Shown: positions 29,650 through 42,020, counted from the first letter of the stretch. The stretch is DNA of 64,000 nucleotides from Solimonas variicoloris DSM 15731 (GCF_000382285.1 NZ_KB907926.1:124001-188000); one strand, 5' to 3'. Notes: generated by a model from the sequence alone, not told the origin. Translations and numbers: made by a program.

Positions 29650-31764
29650 TCAGGCCTCAGCCGGCGCCCCGACGTCGCTCGACTTCATCGACAGGCGGAT
29701 CTTGCCGTCACGGCTGACCTCGAGCACCTTGACGCGCACGGTCTGGCCTTCCTTGACGACATCCTCGACTTTCTCGACGCGCTTGTCGGCGAGCTGCGAG
29801 ATATGCACCAGACCATCCTTGCCCGGGGCGATCGTTACGAACGCGCCGAAGTCCATGATCTTGGCAACGCGGCCTTCGTAGATCGTGCCCACCTCGACAT
29901 CACGCGTCAGCGCATTGATGCGCGTGATCGCGGCTTCCGCCGCTTTGCCGTCGACCGCGGCGATCTTGATCGTGCCGTCGTCTTCGATGTCGATCGTCGT
30001 GCCGGTTTCCTTGGTGATCGCCTGAATGGTCGCGCCACCCTTGCCGATCACGTCGCGGATCTTGTCCGGGTTGATCTTGATCGTGGTGATGCGCGGCGCA
30101 TGCGGCGACAGCTGCGAACGCGGCGTCGGCAGCACCTGCACCATCTGCTCGAGAATGTGCAGACGCGCGGTCTGGGCCTGCTGCAGCGCCTGGGCCATGA
30201 TCTCGCCGGTGATGCCGGTGATCTTGATGTCCATCTGCAGCGCGGTGATGCCGTCCTTGGTGCCGGCCACCTTGAAATCCATGTCGCCGAGGTGATCCTC
30301 GTCGCCGAGGATGTCGGTCAGCACGGCCCAGCGTCCTTCCTCGAGGATCAGGCCCATCGCCACGCCGGCCACCGGCGCCTTGATCGGCACGCCCGCATCC
30401 ATCAGCGCGAGGCACGCGCCGCAGACCGAGGCCATCGAGCTCGATCCGTTCGACTCGGTGACTTCCGAGACGACGCGGACGACGTACGGGAACTCCCTGT
30501 CGAGATCCGGCATCACGGCGGCAACGCCGCGCTTGGCGAGGCGGCCGTGGCCGATCTCGCGGCGCTTCGGCGCGTTCAGGCGGCCGGTCTCGCCGACGCA
30601 GTACGGCGGGAAGTTGTAGTGGAACATGAAGTGCTCATGCCACTCGCCTTCGACGGCGTCGATGATCTGGTAATCCTTGCCGGTACCCAGCGTGGTCACC
30701 GCCAGCACCTGCGTCTCGCCGCGCGTGAACAGCGCCGAGCCGTGGGTGCGCGGCAAAACGCCGGCCGACATCGCCAGCGGACGGACCGTGAAGCGATCGC
30801 GGCCGTCGATGCGCGGCGCGCCGTCGAGGATACGGTTGCGGACGATCTTCGCCTTCAGTTCCTCGAGCTCAGCCTTGAGCTGATTCTCGGTGAACGGCGC
30901 ATCGGCGGCGCGGGCGGCCTTGGCCTTCTTGGCAACCTCATCGAGCTTGGCGTAGCGCGCCTGCTTCTCGGTGATGCCGTAGGCGTCGGCGATCTCGGCT
31001 TCGAACTGGGCGACGAAAGCCTTGACGACCGAACGGTCGGCGGGCTGCCAGTCCCACTTCGCCTTGCCGGCTTCGGCGGCGAACTCGTTGATCGCCTGGA
31101 TCGCGGCCTGCATCTGCTCGTGGCCGAACAGGACAGCGCCGAGCATGACCGGTTCGGACAGCATCTTGGCTTCCGACTCGACCATCAGCACGGCGTCCTT
31201 GGTGCCGGCGACGACGAGTTCGAGATCCGAGGTTTCCAGTTCGGTGGCCGTCGGATTGAGGATGTAGTTGCCATCCTTGTAGCCGACCTTGGCGGCGCCG
31301 ATCGGACCCTGGAACGGGATGCCGGACAGGGCCAGCGCCGCCGAAGCTCCGAGCATCGCCGGAAGGTCACCGTCGATCTCCGGATTCAGCGACATCACCA
31401 TCGCCACGATCTGGACTTCGTTGTAGAAGCCTTCCGGGAACAGCGGACGCAGCGGACGATCGATCAGGCGCGAGGTCAGCGTTTCCTTCTCGGTCGGACG
31501 GCCTTCGCGCTTGAAGAAGCCACCGGGGATGCGGCCGCCGGCGTAGAAGCGCTCCATGTAGTCGACGGTCAGCGGGAAGAAGTCCTGCTCGGGCTTGGCT
31601 TCCTTCTTGCCGACGACGCTGACGAAGACGACGGTGTCGTCGACGTGCACCATGACCGCCGCAGTCGCCTGGCGGGCGATCGCAGCGGTCTCGAACGTCA
31701 CATTGTGCTTGCCGTAGCGGAACGTCTTTTTGACGGGCACGGCTGGAGTGGCAGGTACTGCCAT
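29650..31764 (-). CDS. pnp: Polyribonucleotide nucleotidyltransferase (PNPase)
   Basis: Phosphate-dependent 3'-5' exoribonuclease of the RNA degradosome. The 704-residue protein has two RNase PH-like domains (first: [50 protein letters not shown]; second: [20 protein letters not shown] with active-site Asp in the GDFKVAGT-like [12 protein letters not shown]), then KH ([15 protein letters not shown]) and S1 ([19 protein letters not shown]) domains. AGGGG precedes the ATG. It follows rpsO across a hairpin, the classical rpsO-pnp arrangement. Confidence 0.98.
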   Translation of the reverse strand: MAVPATPAVPVKKTFRYGKHNVTFETAAIARQATAAVMVHVDDTVVFVSVVGKKEAKPEQDFFPLTVDYMERFYAGGRIPGGFFKREGRPTEKETLTSRLIDRPLRPLFPEGFYNEVQIVAMVMSLNPEIDGDLPAMLGASAALALSGIPFQGPIGAAKVGYKDGNYILNPTATELETSDLELVVAGTKDAVLMVESEAKMLSEPVMLGAVLFGHEQMQAAIQAINEFAAEAGKAKWDWQPADRSVVKAFVAQFEAEIADAYGITEKQARYAKLDEVAKKAKAARAADAPFTENQLKAELEELKAKIVRNRILDGAPRIDGRDRFTVRPLAMSAGVLPRTHGSALFTRGETQVLAVTTLGTGKDYQIIDAVEGEWHEHFMFHYNFPPYCVGETGRLNAPKRREIGHGRLAKRGVAAVMPDLDREFPYVVRVVSEVTESNGSSSMASVCGACLALMDAGVPIKAPVAGVAMGLILEEGRWAVLTDILGDEDHLGDMDFKVAGTKDGITALQMDIKITGITGEIMAQALQQAQTARLHILEQMVQVLPTPRSQLSPHAPRITTIKINPDKIRDVIGKGGATIQAITKETGTTIDIEDDGTIKIAAVDGKAAEAAITRINALTRDVEVGTIYEGRVAKIMDFGAFVTIAPGKDGLVHISQLADKRVEKVEDVVKEGQTVRVKVLEVSRDGKIRLSMKSSDVGAPAEA

Positions 31765-31797
31765 GGGTCTACCCCTGAATTCTGGCGGTCAAAACGA

Positions 31798-31821
31798 CTG
31801 CGCCGCTTGTTAGCGGCGCAG
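31798..31821 (-). terminator. Hairpin between rpsO and pnp (attenuator/processing site)
   Basis: CTGCGCCGCT and its perfect 10-bp complement enclose TGTT/AACA and overlap the rpsO stop codon. On the minus strand TCGTTTTG follows. The short T run suggests partial termination, comparable in position to the rpsO terminator with downstream pnp readthrough in E. coli. Confidence 0.65.
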
Positions 31822-32079
31822 ACCGAGCTCAGCGATGAGCTTGCTGTAGCGGGCTTCGTCCTTCCGCTTCAGATAGTCCAGCATCTGGCGACGCTGGTTG
31901 ACCATCTTCAGCAGGCCGCGGCGCGAGTGATTGTCCTTCTTGTGCGCTTCGAAATGCGGTGCCAGCACATTGATGCGCTCCGTCAGCAGCGCCACCTGGA
32001 CTTCGGGAGAGCCCGTATCATTCTTGCCGCGGGCGTACTTCTTGACCACGTCCGCCTTGCGTTCAACCGTCAACGTCAT
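31810..32079 (-). CDS. rpsO: 30S ribosomal protein S15
   Basis: 89 residues, the standard S15 length. S15 is a primary binder of 16S rRNA central domain. [15 protein letters not shown] starts the protein, then [33 protein letters not shown] and [13 protein letters not shown]. The start at 32079 is chosen over an upstream in-frame ATG at 32124 because homologues begin here and GGAG/AAGG precede it. It has its own promoter inside the end of truB. Confidence 0.98.
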   Translation of the reverse strand: MTLTVERKADVVKKYARGKNDTGSPEVQVALLTERINVLAPHFEAHKKDNHSRRGLLKMVNQRRQMLDYLKRKDEARYSKLIAELGLRR

Positions 32080-32125
32080 TGCCTTCAACTCCGGGAACAA
32101 TTCTTCGATCTTTACAAAGTCCAAT

Positions 32126-32155
32126 ATATTAGCTTTTCTGGCGGCTTTCTCACAA
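32126..32155 (-). promoter_or_regulatory. Promoter of rpsO-pnp
   Basis: On the minus strand TTGTGA (32155-32150), 18 bp, TAATAT (32131-32126). It lies immediately downstream of the truB stop codon, about 45 bp before the rpsO ATG. The AT-rich composition stands out from the surroundings. Confidence 0.7.
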
Positions 32156-32156
32156 G

Positions 32157-33083
32157 CTAGCCGCCCTGGTCTGTCTGCAGCCAGCGCTGCGGACGCAACC
32201 AGCCCTCCTCATCCGTACAGGCCAGGCCGAGCAAGCGCCCGGCACCGTCGAGTACCGCCACGCGTTGCCCGCGCACCAGCCCCGCCATACGTTGCGGCTG
32301 ACCGTGTGCCAATGCGCCGGCGCGAACCTCATCAACGGCAACGGCCGGCCAATGCCGCAGCGCTTCGGCCAGGCCGAGCAGGTGAACATCGAGCGCCGCG
32401 GGCTGCTCGGCGAGCGCCTGCAGCGCGTCGAGCGTCAGCATCGGACGATCCCAGAACGGCGCGACGCCGGTGCGCCGCAGCGCCCGCAGATGGGCCTTCT
32501 GTCCGACGGCGGCCGCAATATCCTCGGCCAGCGTCCGCACGTAGGTGCCCTTCGAGCACAGCACCTCGAACTCGAATTCGGCGCCGCTGAAATCGAGCAG
32601 CTCGAGCTCGGTGATCGTGATCGGGCGCGGCTCGCGCTCGACGCTCTGCCCTTGTCGCGCCAGCTCGTAGAGCGGCCGCCCATCGCGCTTGAGCGCCGAA
32701 TGCATCGGCGGGATCTGCCAGAGATGGCCGCGCAACCCACGCATCGCCTCGCGCAGCTGCGCCTCGGTCAGCCCCGCGGGATCCGATACCGCGATCACCT
32801 CGCCCTCGGCGTCGCCCGTCGAGGTCTGCTCGCCCAGACGAACGCGCGCGCGGTAACGCTTGTCCGACTCCAGCAGCACGCCGCTGAGCTTGGTCGCCTC
32901 GCCGAGGCAGATCGGCAGCATGCCGGTCGCCAGAGGATCGAGGCTGCCCGTATGCCCCGCCTTCTCGGCGCGGAACAGGCGTTTGACGCGCTGCAAGGCA
33001 TCGTTGGAGCTGAGCCCGAGCGGCTTGTCGAGCAGCAGAACGCCGGAAATGCGCCGTCGCGGCAGGCGCGCTGAAACCGCCAT
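32157..33083 (-). CDS. truB: tRNA pseudouridine(55) synthase
   Basis: Makes the universal pseudouridine 55 in the T loop of tRNAs. The 308-residue protein has [20 protein letters not shown] (residues 14-33), the catalytic Asp in [55 protein letters not shown], and [14 protein letters not shown], followed by the TruB C-terminal PUA-like domain. It lies 9 bp after the rbfA stop, in the nusA-infB-rbfA-truB operon. Confidence 0.97.
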   Translation of the reverse strand: MAVSARLPRRRISGVLLLDKPLGLSSNDALQRVKRLFRAEKAGHTGSLDPLATGMLPICLGEATKLSGVLLESDKRYRARVRLGEQTSTGDAEGEVIAVSDPAGLTEAQLREAMRGLRGHLWQIPPMHSALKRDGRPLYELARQGQSVEREPRPITITELELLDFSGAEFEFEVLCSKGTYVRTLAEDIAAAVGQKAHLRALRRTGVAPFWDRPMLTLDALQALAEQPAALDVHLLGLAEALRHWPAVAVDEVRAGALAHGQPQRMAGLVRGQRVAVLDGAGRLLGLACTDEEGWLRPQRWLQTDQGG

Positions 33084-33092
33084 GAAGGTCGC

Positions 33093-33458
33093 TTACTCGC
33101 CGTGGTGTTCGTCGCGGCGCACGGCGTCGCGGATCAGCGCGCTGATGCGATCGCCCTCGCGCATCGCGAGGTCGGCCGTGAAATGCAGCTGCGGTACATA
33201 ACGGACGCTCAGGCGCTCACCGAGCTCGTGGCGCAGCTTGCCCGCCGCATGGGCCAGCCCCTTGATCGCGTCCTTGAGCTGCTCATCGGAACCGAGGAGG
33301 CTGACCGAGACCCGGGCATTGCGCAGATCCGGCGACACGTCGACGCGCGTCACGGTGACGCCGGCGACGCGCGGATCGGAAAGCTCGTTGCGAATCAGCA
33401 GGGCCAGCTCGCTCTGGAGCTGGGTATTGAGGCGAAGCTTGCGGGGATACTCTTTCAT
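33093..33458 (-). CDS. rbfA: Ribosome-binding factor A
   Basis: Cold-shock-linked 30S maturation factor. 121 residues with the KH-like RbfA fold: RKLRLNTQLQSELALLIRNE, DPRVAGVTVTRVDVSPDLRN, ARVSVSLL, KLRHELGERLSVRYVPQLHF. The start is at 33458 by homology (MKEYPRK). The open frame extends 51 codons upstream into infB sequence and those codons are not real. The ribosome binding site is weak, and a 9-bp hairpin (33467-33499) lies just upstream, so expression may depend on readthrough from infB. Confidence 0.95.
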   Translation of the reverse strand: MKEYPRKLRLNTQLQSELALLIRNELSDPRVAGVTVTRVDVSPDLRNARVSVSLLGSDEQLKDAIKGLAHAAGKLRHELGERLSVRYVPQLHFTADLAMREGDRISALIRDAVRRDEHHGE

Positions 33459-33466
33459 CGAAAGGC

Positions 33467-33499
33467 GACGGAGCCAGCCATAGCTGAGCCGGCTCCGTC
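33467..33499 (-). promoter_or_regulatory. Hairpin in the infB-rbfA spacer
   Basis: GACGGAGCC and GGCTCCGTC form a 9-bp perfect stem with a 15-nt loop between the infB stop and rbfA start. No T run follows, so it is more likely a processing or translation-control element than a terminator. Confidence 0.4.
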
Positions 33500-33505
33500 C
33501 TGATC

Positions 33506-36220
33506 TTACGCCGCTGCGGCCTGCACCGTGCGGCGAACCTCGATGCGCTGGAAGCACTCGATCTGATCGCCCGCCTTGACGTCGTTGTAGTCCTTGACGC
33601 CGATACCGCATTCGGTACCCGCCTCGACCTTGGCGACGTCGTCCTTGAAGCGACGCAGCGACTCAAGCACGCCCTCGTAGACCACCGTCTGATTGCGCAG
33701 CACGCGAATCGGCAGATTGCGCTGTACCGAGCCTTCGATGACGAGACAGCCGGCGATGTTGCCGAGCTTGGAGCTGCGGAACACCTCGCGCACCTGGGCG
33801 ATACCGACGATCTGCTCGCGCGTTTCCGTGCCGAGCAGACCCGACACCGCATTGCTGACGTCGTCGATGATGTCGTAGATGATCGAGTAGTAACGGACGT
33901 CGACGCCGGTGTCCTGGATACGCTTGCGCGCAGCGCCGTCGGCGCGGACATTGAAGCCGATGATGATCGCCTTCGATGCCATCGCCAGATCGATATCCGA
34001 CTCGTTGATGCCACCGATCGCCGTCGATAGCACGTTGACCTTGACCTCTTCGCTCGGAATCTTGCGCAGCGCTTCGGTGATCGCTTCGGCCGAACCCTGA
34101 ACGTCGGCCTTGACCATGATGTTGAGCGACTTCTGCTCGCCCTGGCCCATGTTGGCGAAGACCTGCTCCATGCGCACGGCCTGATTCTGCGCCAGCTTCT
34201 GCTCGCGCAGCTTCTGCTCGCGCAGCAACGCGAGCTCGCGCGCCTTGCGCTCGTCGGCGACCACGACGACGTCGTCGCCTGCATCCGGCGCGCCGGACAG
34301 GCCGAGCACCTGGACCGGAATCGACGGACCTGCTTCCTTCACCGGTTTGCCGGCTTCGTCGAACATCGCGCGCACGCGACCGAAATGCGGACCGGTGAGG
34401 ATGACGTCGCCCTGGCGCAGCGTGCCGGCGCGAACCAGCACAGTCGCGACCGGACCGCGCCCCTTCTCGACCGAAGCCTCGAGGATGTTGCCGCGTGCCG
34501 GCGCATCGACCGGCGACGTCAGCTCCAGCACCTCCGCCTGCACGAGGATCGCATCGAGCAACTCATCGATGCCGGCGCCGGTGAAGGCTGAAACGCCGAC
34601 CACCTGCGTGTCACCGCCCCAGTCTTCAGGAATGACGCCTTCCTTCGACAGCTCGTTCTTCACGCGGTCGAGGTCGGCTTCCGGCTTGTCGATCTTGGTG
34701 ATGGCGACAATCGTCGGCGCGTTCGCGGCCTTGGCGTGCTGGATCGCTTCCTTGGTCTGCGGCATCACGCCATCGTCGGCAGCAACAACCAGAATGACGA
34801 TATCGGTGACCTGCGCACCGCGCGCACGCATGCGGGTGAACGCTGCGTGGCCCGGCGTATCGAGGAAGGTGATGATGCCCTTCGGCGTCTCGACGTGATA
34901 GGCGCCGATATGCTGAGTGATGCCACCGGCCTCGCCCGCGGCAACACGGGTCTTGCGGATGTAATCGAGCAGAGAGGTCTTGCCGTGGTCGACGTGACCC
35001 ATGATGGTCACGACCGGCGGACGCGTTTCGCGCTCGCCATCGGCCTGCTCGCCGGTCACGGCCTGCTCAAGGCTCTCCTCGAAGTCGGAGGCCTTGACCA
35101 TGCGCGCCTTGTGGCCCATTTCCTCGACCATCAGCGCGGCCGTGTCCTGGTCCAGCGTCTGGTTGATCGTCGCCATGATGCCGTTCTTCATCATGACCTT
35201 GATCAGCTCGACCGCCTTGACCGCCATGCGGTTGGCGAGTTCTCCGACGGTGATGGCTTCGGGCACCTCGACCTCGCGCACGATCGGCGCAACCGGCTTT
35301 TCGAAGCCGTGCACGTTGTCGATGCGAATGCGGCCCGACGGCTTTTTCTGCTTCTTGTCGCGCTTGCCGCCCTTGCCTTCCGACAGGTGCAGTTCCTGGC
35401 GATGAACACGGTCGTCACGGCCACCGCGACCGCGATCGCTGCCCGGCGCAGCGGGAGCCGGCGCCGCAGCCGGCGTCGGTTGCCGATCGCCACGCACCGG
35501 CGCCGGCGGCGTACGCGGCTGCGCCGCCATCTGGCGCGCCGCTTCAGCCGCGCGGCGCACGTTCTCGGCGGCCCGCATGCGAGCCTGTTCGCGCTCCCAC
35601 TTCTCGCGGTACAGCGTGTCTTCCTTGAGGCGGCGCTCGTGCTCGGCGCGCTGCGCCTGAACGGCAGCCTCAGCTTCGGCCCGCGTGCGCGCTTCCGCTT
35701 CCTCGCGCTGCCGACGCTCCAGATCTTCCTGCTGCCGCTTGGCCTCCAGCTCGGCGGCGGCAAGCGCTGCCGCTTCACGCTGCGCCCTTTCAGCGGCTGC
35801 CGCTTCTTCGGCCCGACGCTGCGCTTCCGGGTCGACCTCGACGACGACCTCCGGAGTCGGCACCGCCGCCGGCACGGCCGCCGCTGGCACCGCCGCCGGA
35901 ACTTCCGGCAGCTCATCCGACTTGACGAAGGTGCGCTTCTTGCGGACCTCGATGCTGATCGTCTTCGACGGCGCACCACGGCCACCGCCGAGCTTGAGCT
36001 CGGTGGTTTCCTTGCGCTTGAGTGTGATGCGGCGCGGCTCGGCAGCACTCGCCAGCCCCGTCTTCTGCTTGAGGTAGTTCAGCAAGGCGACTTTGTCGTC
36101 GCCCGAGATCGCCGACTGCGCGTCCTTGACGGACACACCGGCCTCATGAAACTGGGAGAGCAGTTCGTCGACCGGACGATTGAGCTCTTTCGCAAAATCT
36201 TGAACAGTTACGGTTGACAT
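33506..36220 (-). CDS. infB: Translation initiation factor IF-2
   Basis: GTPase that brings fMet-tRNA to the 30S subunit. 904 residues: the IF2_N domain ([20 protein letters not shown], start of protein), a second associated domain, a long Glu/Ala/Arg-rich coiled linker (about residues 120-330), then the GTPase core with [26 protein letters not shown] and TKIDK, and the C-terminal domains II-IV (PADILVTG-like [27 protein letters not shown]). The start at 36220 is chosen by homology. The longer open frame upstream is nusA antisense-frame noise. It follows nusA by 40 bp. Confidence 0.98.
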   Translation of the reverse strand: MSTVTVQDFAKELNRPVDELLSQFHEAGVSVKDAQSAISGDDKVALLNYLKQKTGLASAAEPRRITLKRKETTELKLGGGRGAPSKTISIEVRKKRTFVKSDELPEVPAAVPAAAVPAAVPTPEVVVEVDPEAQRRAEEAAAAERAQREAAALAAAELEAKRQQEDLERRQREEAEARTRAEAEAAVQAQRAEHERRLKEDTLYREKWEREQARMRAAENVRRAAEAARQMAAQPRTPPAPVRGDRQPTPAAAPAPAAPGSDRGRGGRDDRVHRQELHLSEGKGGKRDKKQKKPSGRIRIDNVHGFEKPVAPIVREVEVPEAITVGELANRMAVKAVELIKVMMKNGIMATINQTLDQDTAALMVEEMGHKARMVKASDFEESLEQAVTGEQADGERETRPPVVTIMGHVDHGKTSLLDYIRKTRVAAGEAGGITQHIGAYHVETPKGIITFLDTPGHAAFTRMRARGAQVTDIVILVVAADDGVMPQTKEAIQHAKAANAPTIVAITKIDKPEADLDRVKNELSKEGVIPEDWGGDTQVVGVSAFTGAGIDELLDAILVQAEVLELTSPVDAPARGNILEASVEKGRGPVATVLVRAGTLRQGDVILTGPHFGRVRAMFDEAGKPVKEAGPSIPVQVLGLSGAPDAGDDVVVVADERKARELALLREQKLREQKLAQNQAVRMEQVFANMGQGEQKSLNIMVKADVQGSAEAITEALRKIPSEEVKVNVLSTAIGGINESDIDLAMASKAIIIGFNVRADGAARKRIQDTGVDVRYYSIIYDIIDDVSNAVSGLLGTETREQIVGIAQVREVFRSSKLGNIAGCLVIEGSVQRNLPIRVLRNQTVVYEGVLESLRRFKDDVAKVEAGTECGIGVKDYNDVKAGDQIECFQRIEVRRTVQAAAA

Positions 36221-36260
36221 CCGTATTCCCCGGGCGCGAGCCCAGATTTCCTGATTCGGA

Positions 36261-37751
36261 TCAGGCGTAAGCCTTGGCGCGGGCGGCCATGATGAGTTTC
36301 GACGCGCGTTCCTCGCCGAATTCCGGCAGCGTCTCGAGCAGCTCGTCGGTCGCCAGATCGGCAAGCGCTTCGCAGCTCGTGACACCGACTTCGGCAAGCT
36401 GGTAAGCCGTGTCCTCGTCCATGCCCTCGACGGCGAGCAGATCCGACGACGGCTGCGCATGAGCACGCTGCTCGGCCTTGGCGATCGCCTTGGTCAGCAG
36501 CACGTCGCGTGCACGATTGCGGAGCTCCTCGATGATCTGATCATCGAACTCCTCGATCTGCATCATTTCCTGCGCCGGCACGTAAGCGACTTCTTCCAGG
36601 GTGGTGAAGCCTTCCTGGACGAGCACGCTCGCAACCTCGGCATCAACGTCGAGGTGCTCCATGAACATTTGCAGTACCGACTGGTTTTCCTCTTCCTTCT
36701 TCGACTCCGCCTCGGCGGTCGTCATGACGTTGAGGATCCAGCCCGTCAGCTCGGAAGCCAGCCGGACGTTCTGGCCGCCACGGCCGATCGCCTGCGCCAG
36801 CTTCTCTTCGGCCACGCCGATCGTCATCGCGTGCGCTTCTTCGTCGACCACGATCGTCTCGACTTCCGCCGGGGCCATGGCGTTGATGACGAACTGCGCG
36901 ACGTTCTCGTCCCACGGCACGATGTCGACGCGCTCGCCGGCCAGCTCGTTCGAAACACTCTGCACGCGCGAGCCGCGCATGCCGACGCAGGCACCGACCG
37001 GATCGATGCGCTTGTCCTTGGCCTGCACCGCAATCTTGGCGCGCAGGCCCGGATCGCGGGCGGCGCCCTTGAGATCGATCAGGCCCTGCGCAATTTCCGG
37101 CACCTCGAGCTTGAACAGCTCCATCAGGTACTCAGGCATCGTGCGCGACAGGAACAGCTGCGGGCCACGCACCTGCGGGCTCACTTCATAGAGATAGCCG
37201 CGAATACGGTCGCCCGGACGAACCGGCTCGCGCGGGATCAGGTGGTCGCGCAGGATGATCGCTTCGGCATTCGAGCCGAGATCGACGATCACACTGCCTC
37301 GCTCGAGACGCTTGACCTGCCCCGAGATCAGCTCGCCGACGCGATCCTTGAACGCGGCGACGATCTGCGCGCGCTCGGCTTCACGCACCTTCTGCACGAT
37401 GACCTGCTTGGCCTTCTGCGCACCGATACGACCGAAGTCGACCGAATCAACCTTGCGCTCGATGACGTCGCCCGGCTGCGCGTCGGCGTCTTCCTTCTGC
37501 GCGTACGAAAGCTTGATCTGCCGTTCCGGAAATTCGAAGTCCTCGCTGTCGTCCTCAAGGACCGTCCAGCGGCGGAACGTCTCGTACTCGCCGGTTTCGC
37601 GGTCGATCGCGACACGCAGTTCAGCCTCGTCGCCGTACTGCTCCTTGGCCGCAGACGCGAGCGCAGCTTCGAGCGCCTGGAAGATCAGCTCTTTCTCGAC
37701 GCCTTTCTCGTTGGAAACGACATCGACCATCAGCAGGATGTTCTTGTTCAT
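36261..37751 (-). CDS. nusA: Transcription termination/antitermination factor NusA
   Basis: RNA-polymerase-bound factor affecting pausing, termination and antitermination. The 496-residue protein has an N-terminal RNAP-binding domain ([20 protein letters not shown]), S1 ([18 protein letters not shown]), KH1/KH2 ([35 protein letters not shown]) and two acidic C-terminal repeats ([38 protein letters not shown]). The start at 37751 follows homologues. A GTG at 37763 overlaps the rimP stop (GTGA) and would add four residues; AGGAG lies 11 nt before the ATG. Confidence 0.97.
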   Translation of the reverse strand: MNKNILLMVDVVSNEKGVEKELIFQALEAALASAAKEQYGDEAELRVAIDRETGEYETFRRWTVLEDDSEDFEFPERQIKLSYAQKEDADAQPGDVIERKVDSVDFGRIGAQKAKQVIVQKVREAERAQIVAAFKDRVGELISGQVKRLERGSVIVDLGSNAEAIILRDHLIPREPVRPGDRIRGYLYEVSPQVRGPQLFLSRTMPEYLMELFKLEVPEIAQGLIDLKGAARDPGLRAKIAVQAKDKRIDPVGACVGMRGSRVQSVSNELAGERVDIVPWDENVAQFVINAMAPAEVETIVVDEEAHAMTIGVAEEKLAQAIGRGGQNVRLASELTGWILNVMTTAEAESKKEEENQSVLQMFMEHLDVDAEVASVLVQEGFTTLEEVAYVPAQEMMQIEEFDDQIIEELRNRARDVLLTKAIAKAEQRAHAQPSSDLLAVEGMDEDTAYQLAEVGVTSCEALADLATDELLETLPEFGEERASKLIMAARAKAYA

Positions 37752-37759
37752 GCCTTGCT

Positions 37760-38215
37760 TCACTCCTGATCGTAATCCGGTACGAGCCGCGCCCGCTCGA
37801 TCTCGGGCAGCGGAATTTCGGCCAAGCCTTCTTTGGTTTCCAGACGAAGCGTGTCGCCTTCGAGGCCGCGGATGAATCCGACGTAGCGGCGGCGTCCGTT
37901 GAGCGGAGCGATCAGCTGAACGCGCGCCTGCTCACCGACGAAGCGCAGAAAATGCGCCGGCTTGACGAGCGGGCGATCCAGCCCCGGCGACGAGACTTCA
38001 AGTCGATAAGCGCTGCGGATCGGATCCTCGACGTCGAGGACGCCGGCGACTTCCTTGCTGACGCGCTCGCAGTCGTCGATGGTGATGCCGGCGGGAGCGT
38101 CAATGTAGAGACGCAACATGGCATTGCGGGGGCTTGGGCTGTACTCGAGCAGCAGCAGTTCATAGCCGATGCTTTCGACCACCGGCTCCAGAATCTGCTC
38201 TAAACGCTCTTGCAT
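37760..38215 (-). CDS. rimP: Ribosome maturation factor RimP
   Basis: 30S assembly factor. 151 residues: LEQILEPVVESIGYELLLLE, the N-terminal alpha/beta domain with NAMLRLYIDAPAGITIDDCE, VSKEVAGVLDVED, YRLEVSSPGLDRPLVKPAHF, and the C-terminal SH3-like domain with YVGFIRGLEGDTLRLE. An upstream GTG at 38230 (adding MPLAA) is an alternative start, with GGAG too close to it. The ATG at 38215 fits homologues. First gene of rimP-nusA-infB-rbfA-truB. Confidence 0.95.
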   Translation of the reverse strand: MQERLEQILEPVVESIGYELLLLEYSPSPRNAMLRLYIDAPAGITIDDCERVSKEVAGVLDVEDPIRSAYRLEVSSPGLDRPLVKPAHFLRFVGEQARVQLIAPLNGRRRYVGFIRGLEGDTLRLETKEGLAEIPLPEIERARLVPDYDQE

Positions 38216-38273
38216 TGCCGCCAAAGGCACGCTCCAAAATCAGCGATACAGCATAAAAACCAAAAAACCAATA

Positions 38274-38298
38274 AAAAAGGCCCGCAAGGGGCCTTTTT
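38274..38298 (-). terminator. Terminator downstream of tRNA-fMet
   Basis: AAAAAGGCCC (38274-38283) and GGGCCTTTTT (38289-38298) form a 10-bp stem with a 5-nt loop. On the minus strand the T run extends to six. It separates the tRNA gene from rimP. It is symmetric, so it could also act on the plus strand. Confidence 0.9.
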
Positions 38299-38311
38299 CA
38301 AGCCAAATCAT

Positions 38312-38388
<77 letters not shown>

Positions 38389-38402
38389 CCAGACAGACAA
38401 AA

Positions 38403-38431
38403 AGTATAGCCGTACCAGCTCATGCATGCAA
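38403..38431 (-). promoter_or_regulatory. Promoter of tRNA-fMet
   Basis: TTGCAT (38431-38426), exactly 17 bp, TATACT (38408-38403) on the minus strand. Transcription would start about 8 nt before the mature 5' end. It lies downstream of the tRNA-Leu terminator, so tRNA-fMet is its own unit. Confidence 0.82.
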
Positions 38432-38481
38432 GCCAAACGACTGTGCCGGCGCCGAAAAAACATGGGCCGGCGCGCCCTTCC

Positions 38482-38505
38482 AAAAAACATCAGGCTAGCC
38501 CTGAT
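38482..38505 (-). terminator. Terminator downstream of tRNA-Leu
   Basis: ATCAGG and CCTGAT (38505-38500 and 38494-38489, minus strand) enclose GCTAG, followed by G and six T (38487-38482). Confidence 0.85.
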
Positions 38506-38520
38506 TCAGCCAACCTGCCT

Positions 38521-38605
38521 TGGTGCCCACGGAGAGACTCGAACTCCCATGACTTTCGCCGCTACCACCTCAAGGTAGTGTGTCTACCAATTCCACCACG
38601 TGGGC
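38521..38605 (-). tRNA. tRNA-Leu (anticodon GAG)
   Basis: 85 nt with encoded CCA and a long class II variable arm. The acceptor GCCCACG pairs with CGTGGGC, discriminator A. The anticodon stem CTACC/GGTAG encloses TTGAGGT, anticodon GAG (38571-38569), reading CUC and CUU. It lies between secG and tRNA-fMet, as leuU does in E. coli. Confidence 0.96.
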
Positions 38606-38632
38606 TAACGCAGGGACGACAACGGGGCGCGA

Positions 38633-38661
38633 ATTCTAGCGCCTCATTTTCGATTTGTCTC
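38633..38661 (-). promoter_or_regulatory. Promoter of tRNA-Leu
   Basis: GAGACA (38661-38656), 17 bp, TAGAAT (38638-38633), about 28 bp before the tRNA 5' end. The -35 overlaps the last base of the secG stop codon. Confidence 0.6.
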
Positions 38662-39017
38662 TACTCCGGAACGACTGGCGCCTTCTTTTCTTCGCCGGTC
38701 GCCGGTGCGGCCGGCTCGGCGGCGCTCGGGGCTTCGCCGGCGGCGGCCGGCACACGGTCGACAACCGAGCTGCTGCCCGGATCGCGCTGGCCGTGCACCA
38801 GATAGGCAAGCGCCAGGCTCACGCAGAAGAACACCGTCGCCAGCCACGCCGTGGTCCGCGACAGAAAATTCGCCGAGCCGCGCGAACCGAACACGGTGCC
38901 TGAGGCGCCGCTGCCGAAGGCAGCACCGGCATCGGCACCCTTGCCGTGCTGGATGAGGATCAGACCGACCAGCGCAACCGCAACCAGAACCTGGATGATG
39001 ACCAAAATCGTATACAT
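38661..39017 (-). CDS. secG: Preprotein translocase subunit SecG
   Basis: Small SecYEG component aiding protein export. 118 residues: first transmembrane helix (TILVIIQVLVAVALVGLILI), the conserved loop QHGKGADAGAAFGSGASGTV, second helix (TAWLATVFFCVSLALAYLVH), and a Pro/Ala-rich C-terminal tail of about 45 residues. The start at 39017 is chosen because MYTILVIIQV fits SecG. Codons upstream overlap tpiA and are not used. It lies 7 bp after the tpiA stop. Confidence 0.95.
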   Translation of the reverse strand: MYTILVIIQVLVAVALVGLILIQHGKGADAGAAFGSGASGTVFGSRGSANFLSRTTAWLATVFFCVSLALAYLVHGQRDPGSSSVVDRVPAAAGEAPSAAEPAAPATGEEKKAPVVPE

Positions 39018-39024
39018 GCTCGAC

Positions 39025-39795
39025 TCACTGACACAGCGACTGCGCAGCCGCGCAGATCGCAAGGAATTCCGCCGCCTTCAGCGACGCGCCGCCGATCAAG
39101 CCGCCGTCGACGTCGGCATTCGCGAACAGCGACGCCGCGTTGTCGGCCTTGACGCTGCCGCCGTAAAGAATACGGGTTGAATTAGCAATTTTAGCATTGG
39201 CTGCGGCCAGCTGACCACGCAGGAACGCGTGCGCCGCCTGTGCCTGCTCCGCGCTCGCCGTACGCCCGGTGCCGATCGCCCAGACTGGTTCATAGGCAAC
39301 GATGGCATTCTTGAACGCTTCGACCCCGGCCGCTTCGAGCACCGCTGCGAGCTGGCGCGCCAGGACGGCCTCGGTTTGGCCCGCCTCGCGTTCCTCAAGC
39401 GTCTCGCCGACGCAGAGGATCGGCTGCAACCCGCACAGCTGCGCCGTCTTGAACTTGCGCGCCACGAGCGCGTCGGTCTCCCCATAGAGGGCACGCCGCT
39501 CGGAATGGCCAACGAGCACGTATGAGCAGCCGATATCTTTGAGCATGCCGCCGTGAATTTCGCCGGTGTACGCGCCGGGCTTCTCCTGCTCGCTGAGGTT
39601 CTGCCCGCCGAGCTGCACGCTGCTGCCATTGAGTCCCGCGCCGACCGATTCGACGTAGACGGCCGGCGGGCAAACGACAACGTCGATATCCGGATAGCGC
39701 TTCGAATCGAACACCACGTCGTGCACGAGGTTCGCGTTCGCATCCCGCGAGCCGTTCATCTTCCAGTTTCCCGCCACCATCTTGCGACGCGCCAT
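39025..39795 (-). CDS. tpiA: Triose-phosphate isomerase
   Basis: Interconverts dihydroxyacetone phosphate and glyceraldehyde 3-phosphate. 256 residues: [14 protein letters not shown] (catalytic Lys in NWKMNG), [11 protein letters not shown] (catalytic His), the catalytic Glu in [13 protein letters not shown], and the phosphate-binding [14 protein letters not shown] and [15 protein letters not shown] precedes the ATG by 7 nt. Its place between glmM and secG is the Pseudomonas-type order. With the class I aldolase at 0.4-1.4 kb it covers the triose section of glycolysis. Confidence 0.98.
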   Translation of the reverse strand: MARRKMVAGNWKMNGSRDANANLVHDVVFDSKRYPDIDVVVCPPAVYVESVGAGLNGSSVQLGGQNLSEQEKPGAYTGEIHGGMLKDIGCSYVLVGHSERRALYGETDALVARKFKTAQLCGLQPILCVGETLEEREAGQTEAVLARQLAAVLEAAGVEAFKNAIVAYEPVWAIGTGRTASAEQAQAAHAFLRGQLAAANAKIANSTRILYGGSVKADNAASLFANADVDGGLIGGASLKAAEFLAICAAAQSLCQ

Positions 39796-39826
39796 CTTCT
39801 TGCTCCCAAACTTTGCGTGTATGCCT

Positions 39827-41160
<1,334 letters not shown>

Positions 41161-41164
<4 letters not shown>

Positions 41165-41997
41165 TTCGTCTTCCTGAATTCACGCAAGGCCTGGGCGACG
41201 CGAATCGCGTCCGCCGTGGCCTTCACGTCGTGGACGCGCACTATAGCGGCCCCTTGCCAGACGGCAATGGCGGCGACCGCCAGCGCGCCCGGCAGGCGTT
41301 CATCGACCGGCCGGCCGAGCAGCTCGCCGAACATCGCCTTGCGCGAGACGCCGATCAGCACCGGCAGCCCCGCTGCGAGCGCATCGGCCTGTGCGAGCAG
41401 CGCGAGATTGTGTTCGAGACGCTTGCCGAAGCCGATGCCCGGGTCGATGCAGAGCCGCGAACGGGGGATGCCGGCTCTCTCGCAGGCGGCCACGCGTTCC
41501 GCCAGAAAGCCGCGAACCTCGGCCAGCACGTCGTCGTAGTGCGGGGCCCGCTGCATGGTCTTCGGCTGCCCCTGCATGTGCATCAGGCAGACGGCCGCGC
41601 CCGCCTCGCGCGCGGCATCGAGTGCGCCCGGCGCCTGCAAGGCGTAAACATCGTTGATCAGTTCCGCACCCGCCGCACAGGCGGCGCGCATGACTGCTGG
41701 CTTCATCGTGTCGATCGAGATCGCGACATCGAATTCGCGGCGGATCGCTTCGATGACCGGCACGACCCGATCGATTTCCTCGGACTCGCCGACCGCTTCC
41801 GAACCAGGTCGCGTCGATTCGCCGCCGACATCGACGATGCCGGCGCCCTCCCCGATCATTTCGCCGGCACGCCGCAGCGCAGCCTCGACGGTCCGGTGCC
41901 GGCCACCGTCCGAGAATGAATCCGGCGTGACGTTGAGAATCCCCATCACGACCGGCGCGTCGAGCGGCAGCGTACGTCGCGGCAGTTGCAGCAACAT
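41161..41997 (-). CDS. folP: Dihydropteroate synthase
   Basis: Joins p-aminobenzoate and hydroxymethyl-dihydropterin pyrophosphate in folate synthesis, the sulfonamide target. 278 residues: [16 protein letters not shown] (residues 18-33), [85 protein letters not shown] and [15 protein letters not shown]. The start at 41997 is supported by GGAAGAAGAG and by length. The much longer open frame upstream reads through the ftsH 3' end. It follows ftsH across a hairpin. Confidence 0.97.
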
Positions 41998-42020
41998 CTC
42001 TTCTTCCAATATCCGGGAGA

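Noticed and set aside
29477-29881. Open frame beginning at GTG within the small-RNA region
   Set aside because: It would translate through two strong terminators and into pnp antisense sequence; no ribosome binding site.
35440-35900. Low-complexity stretch in infB
   Set aside because: Normal variable linker of IF-2; frame is intact and no repeat unit is exact.
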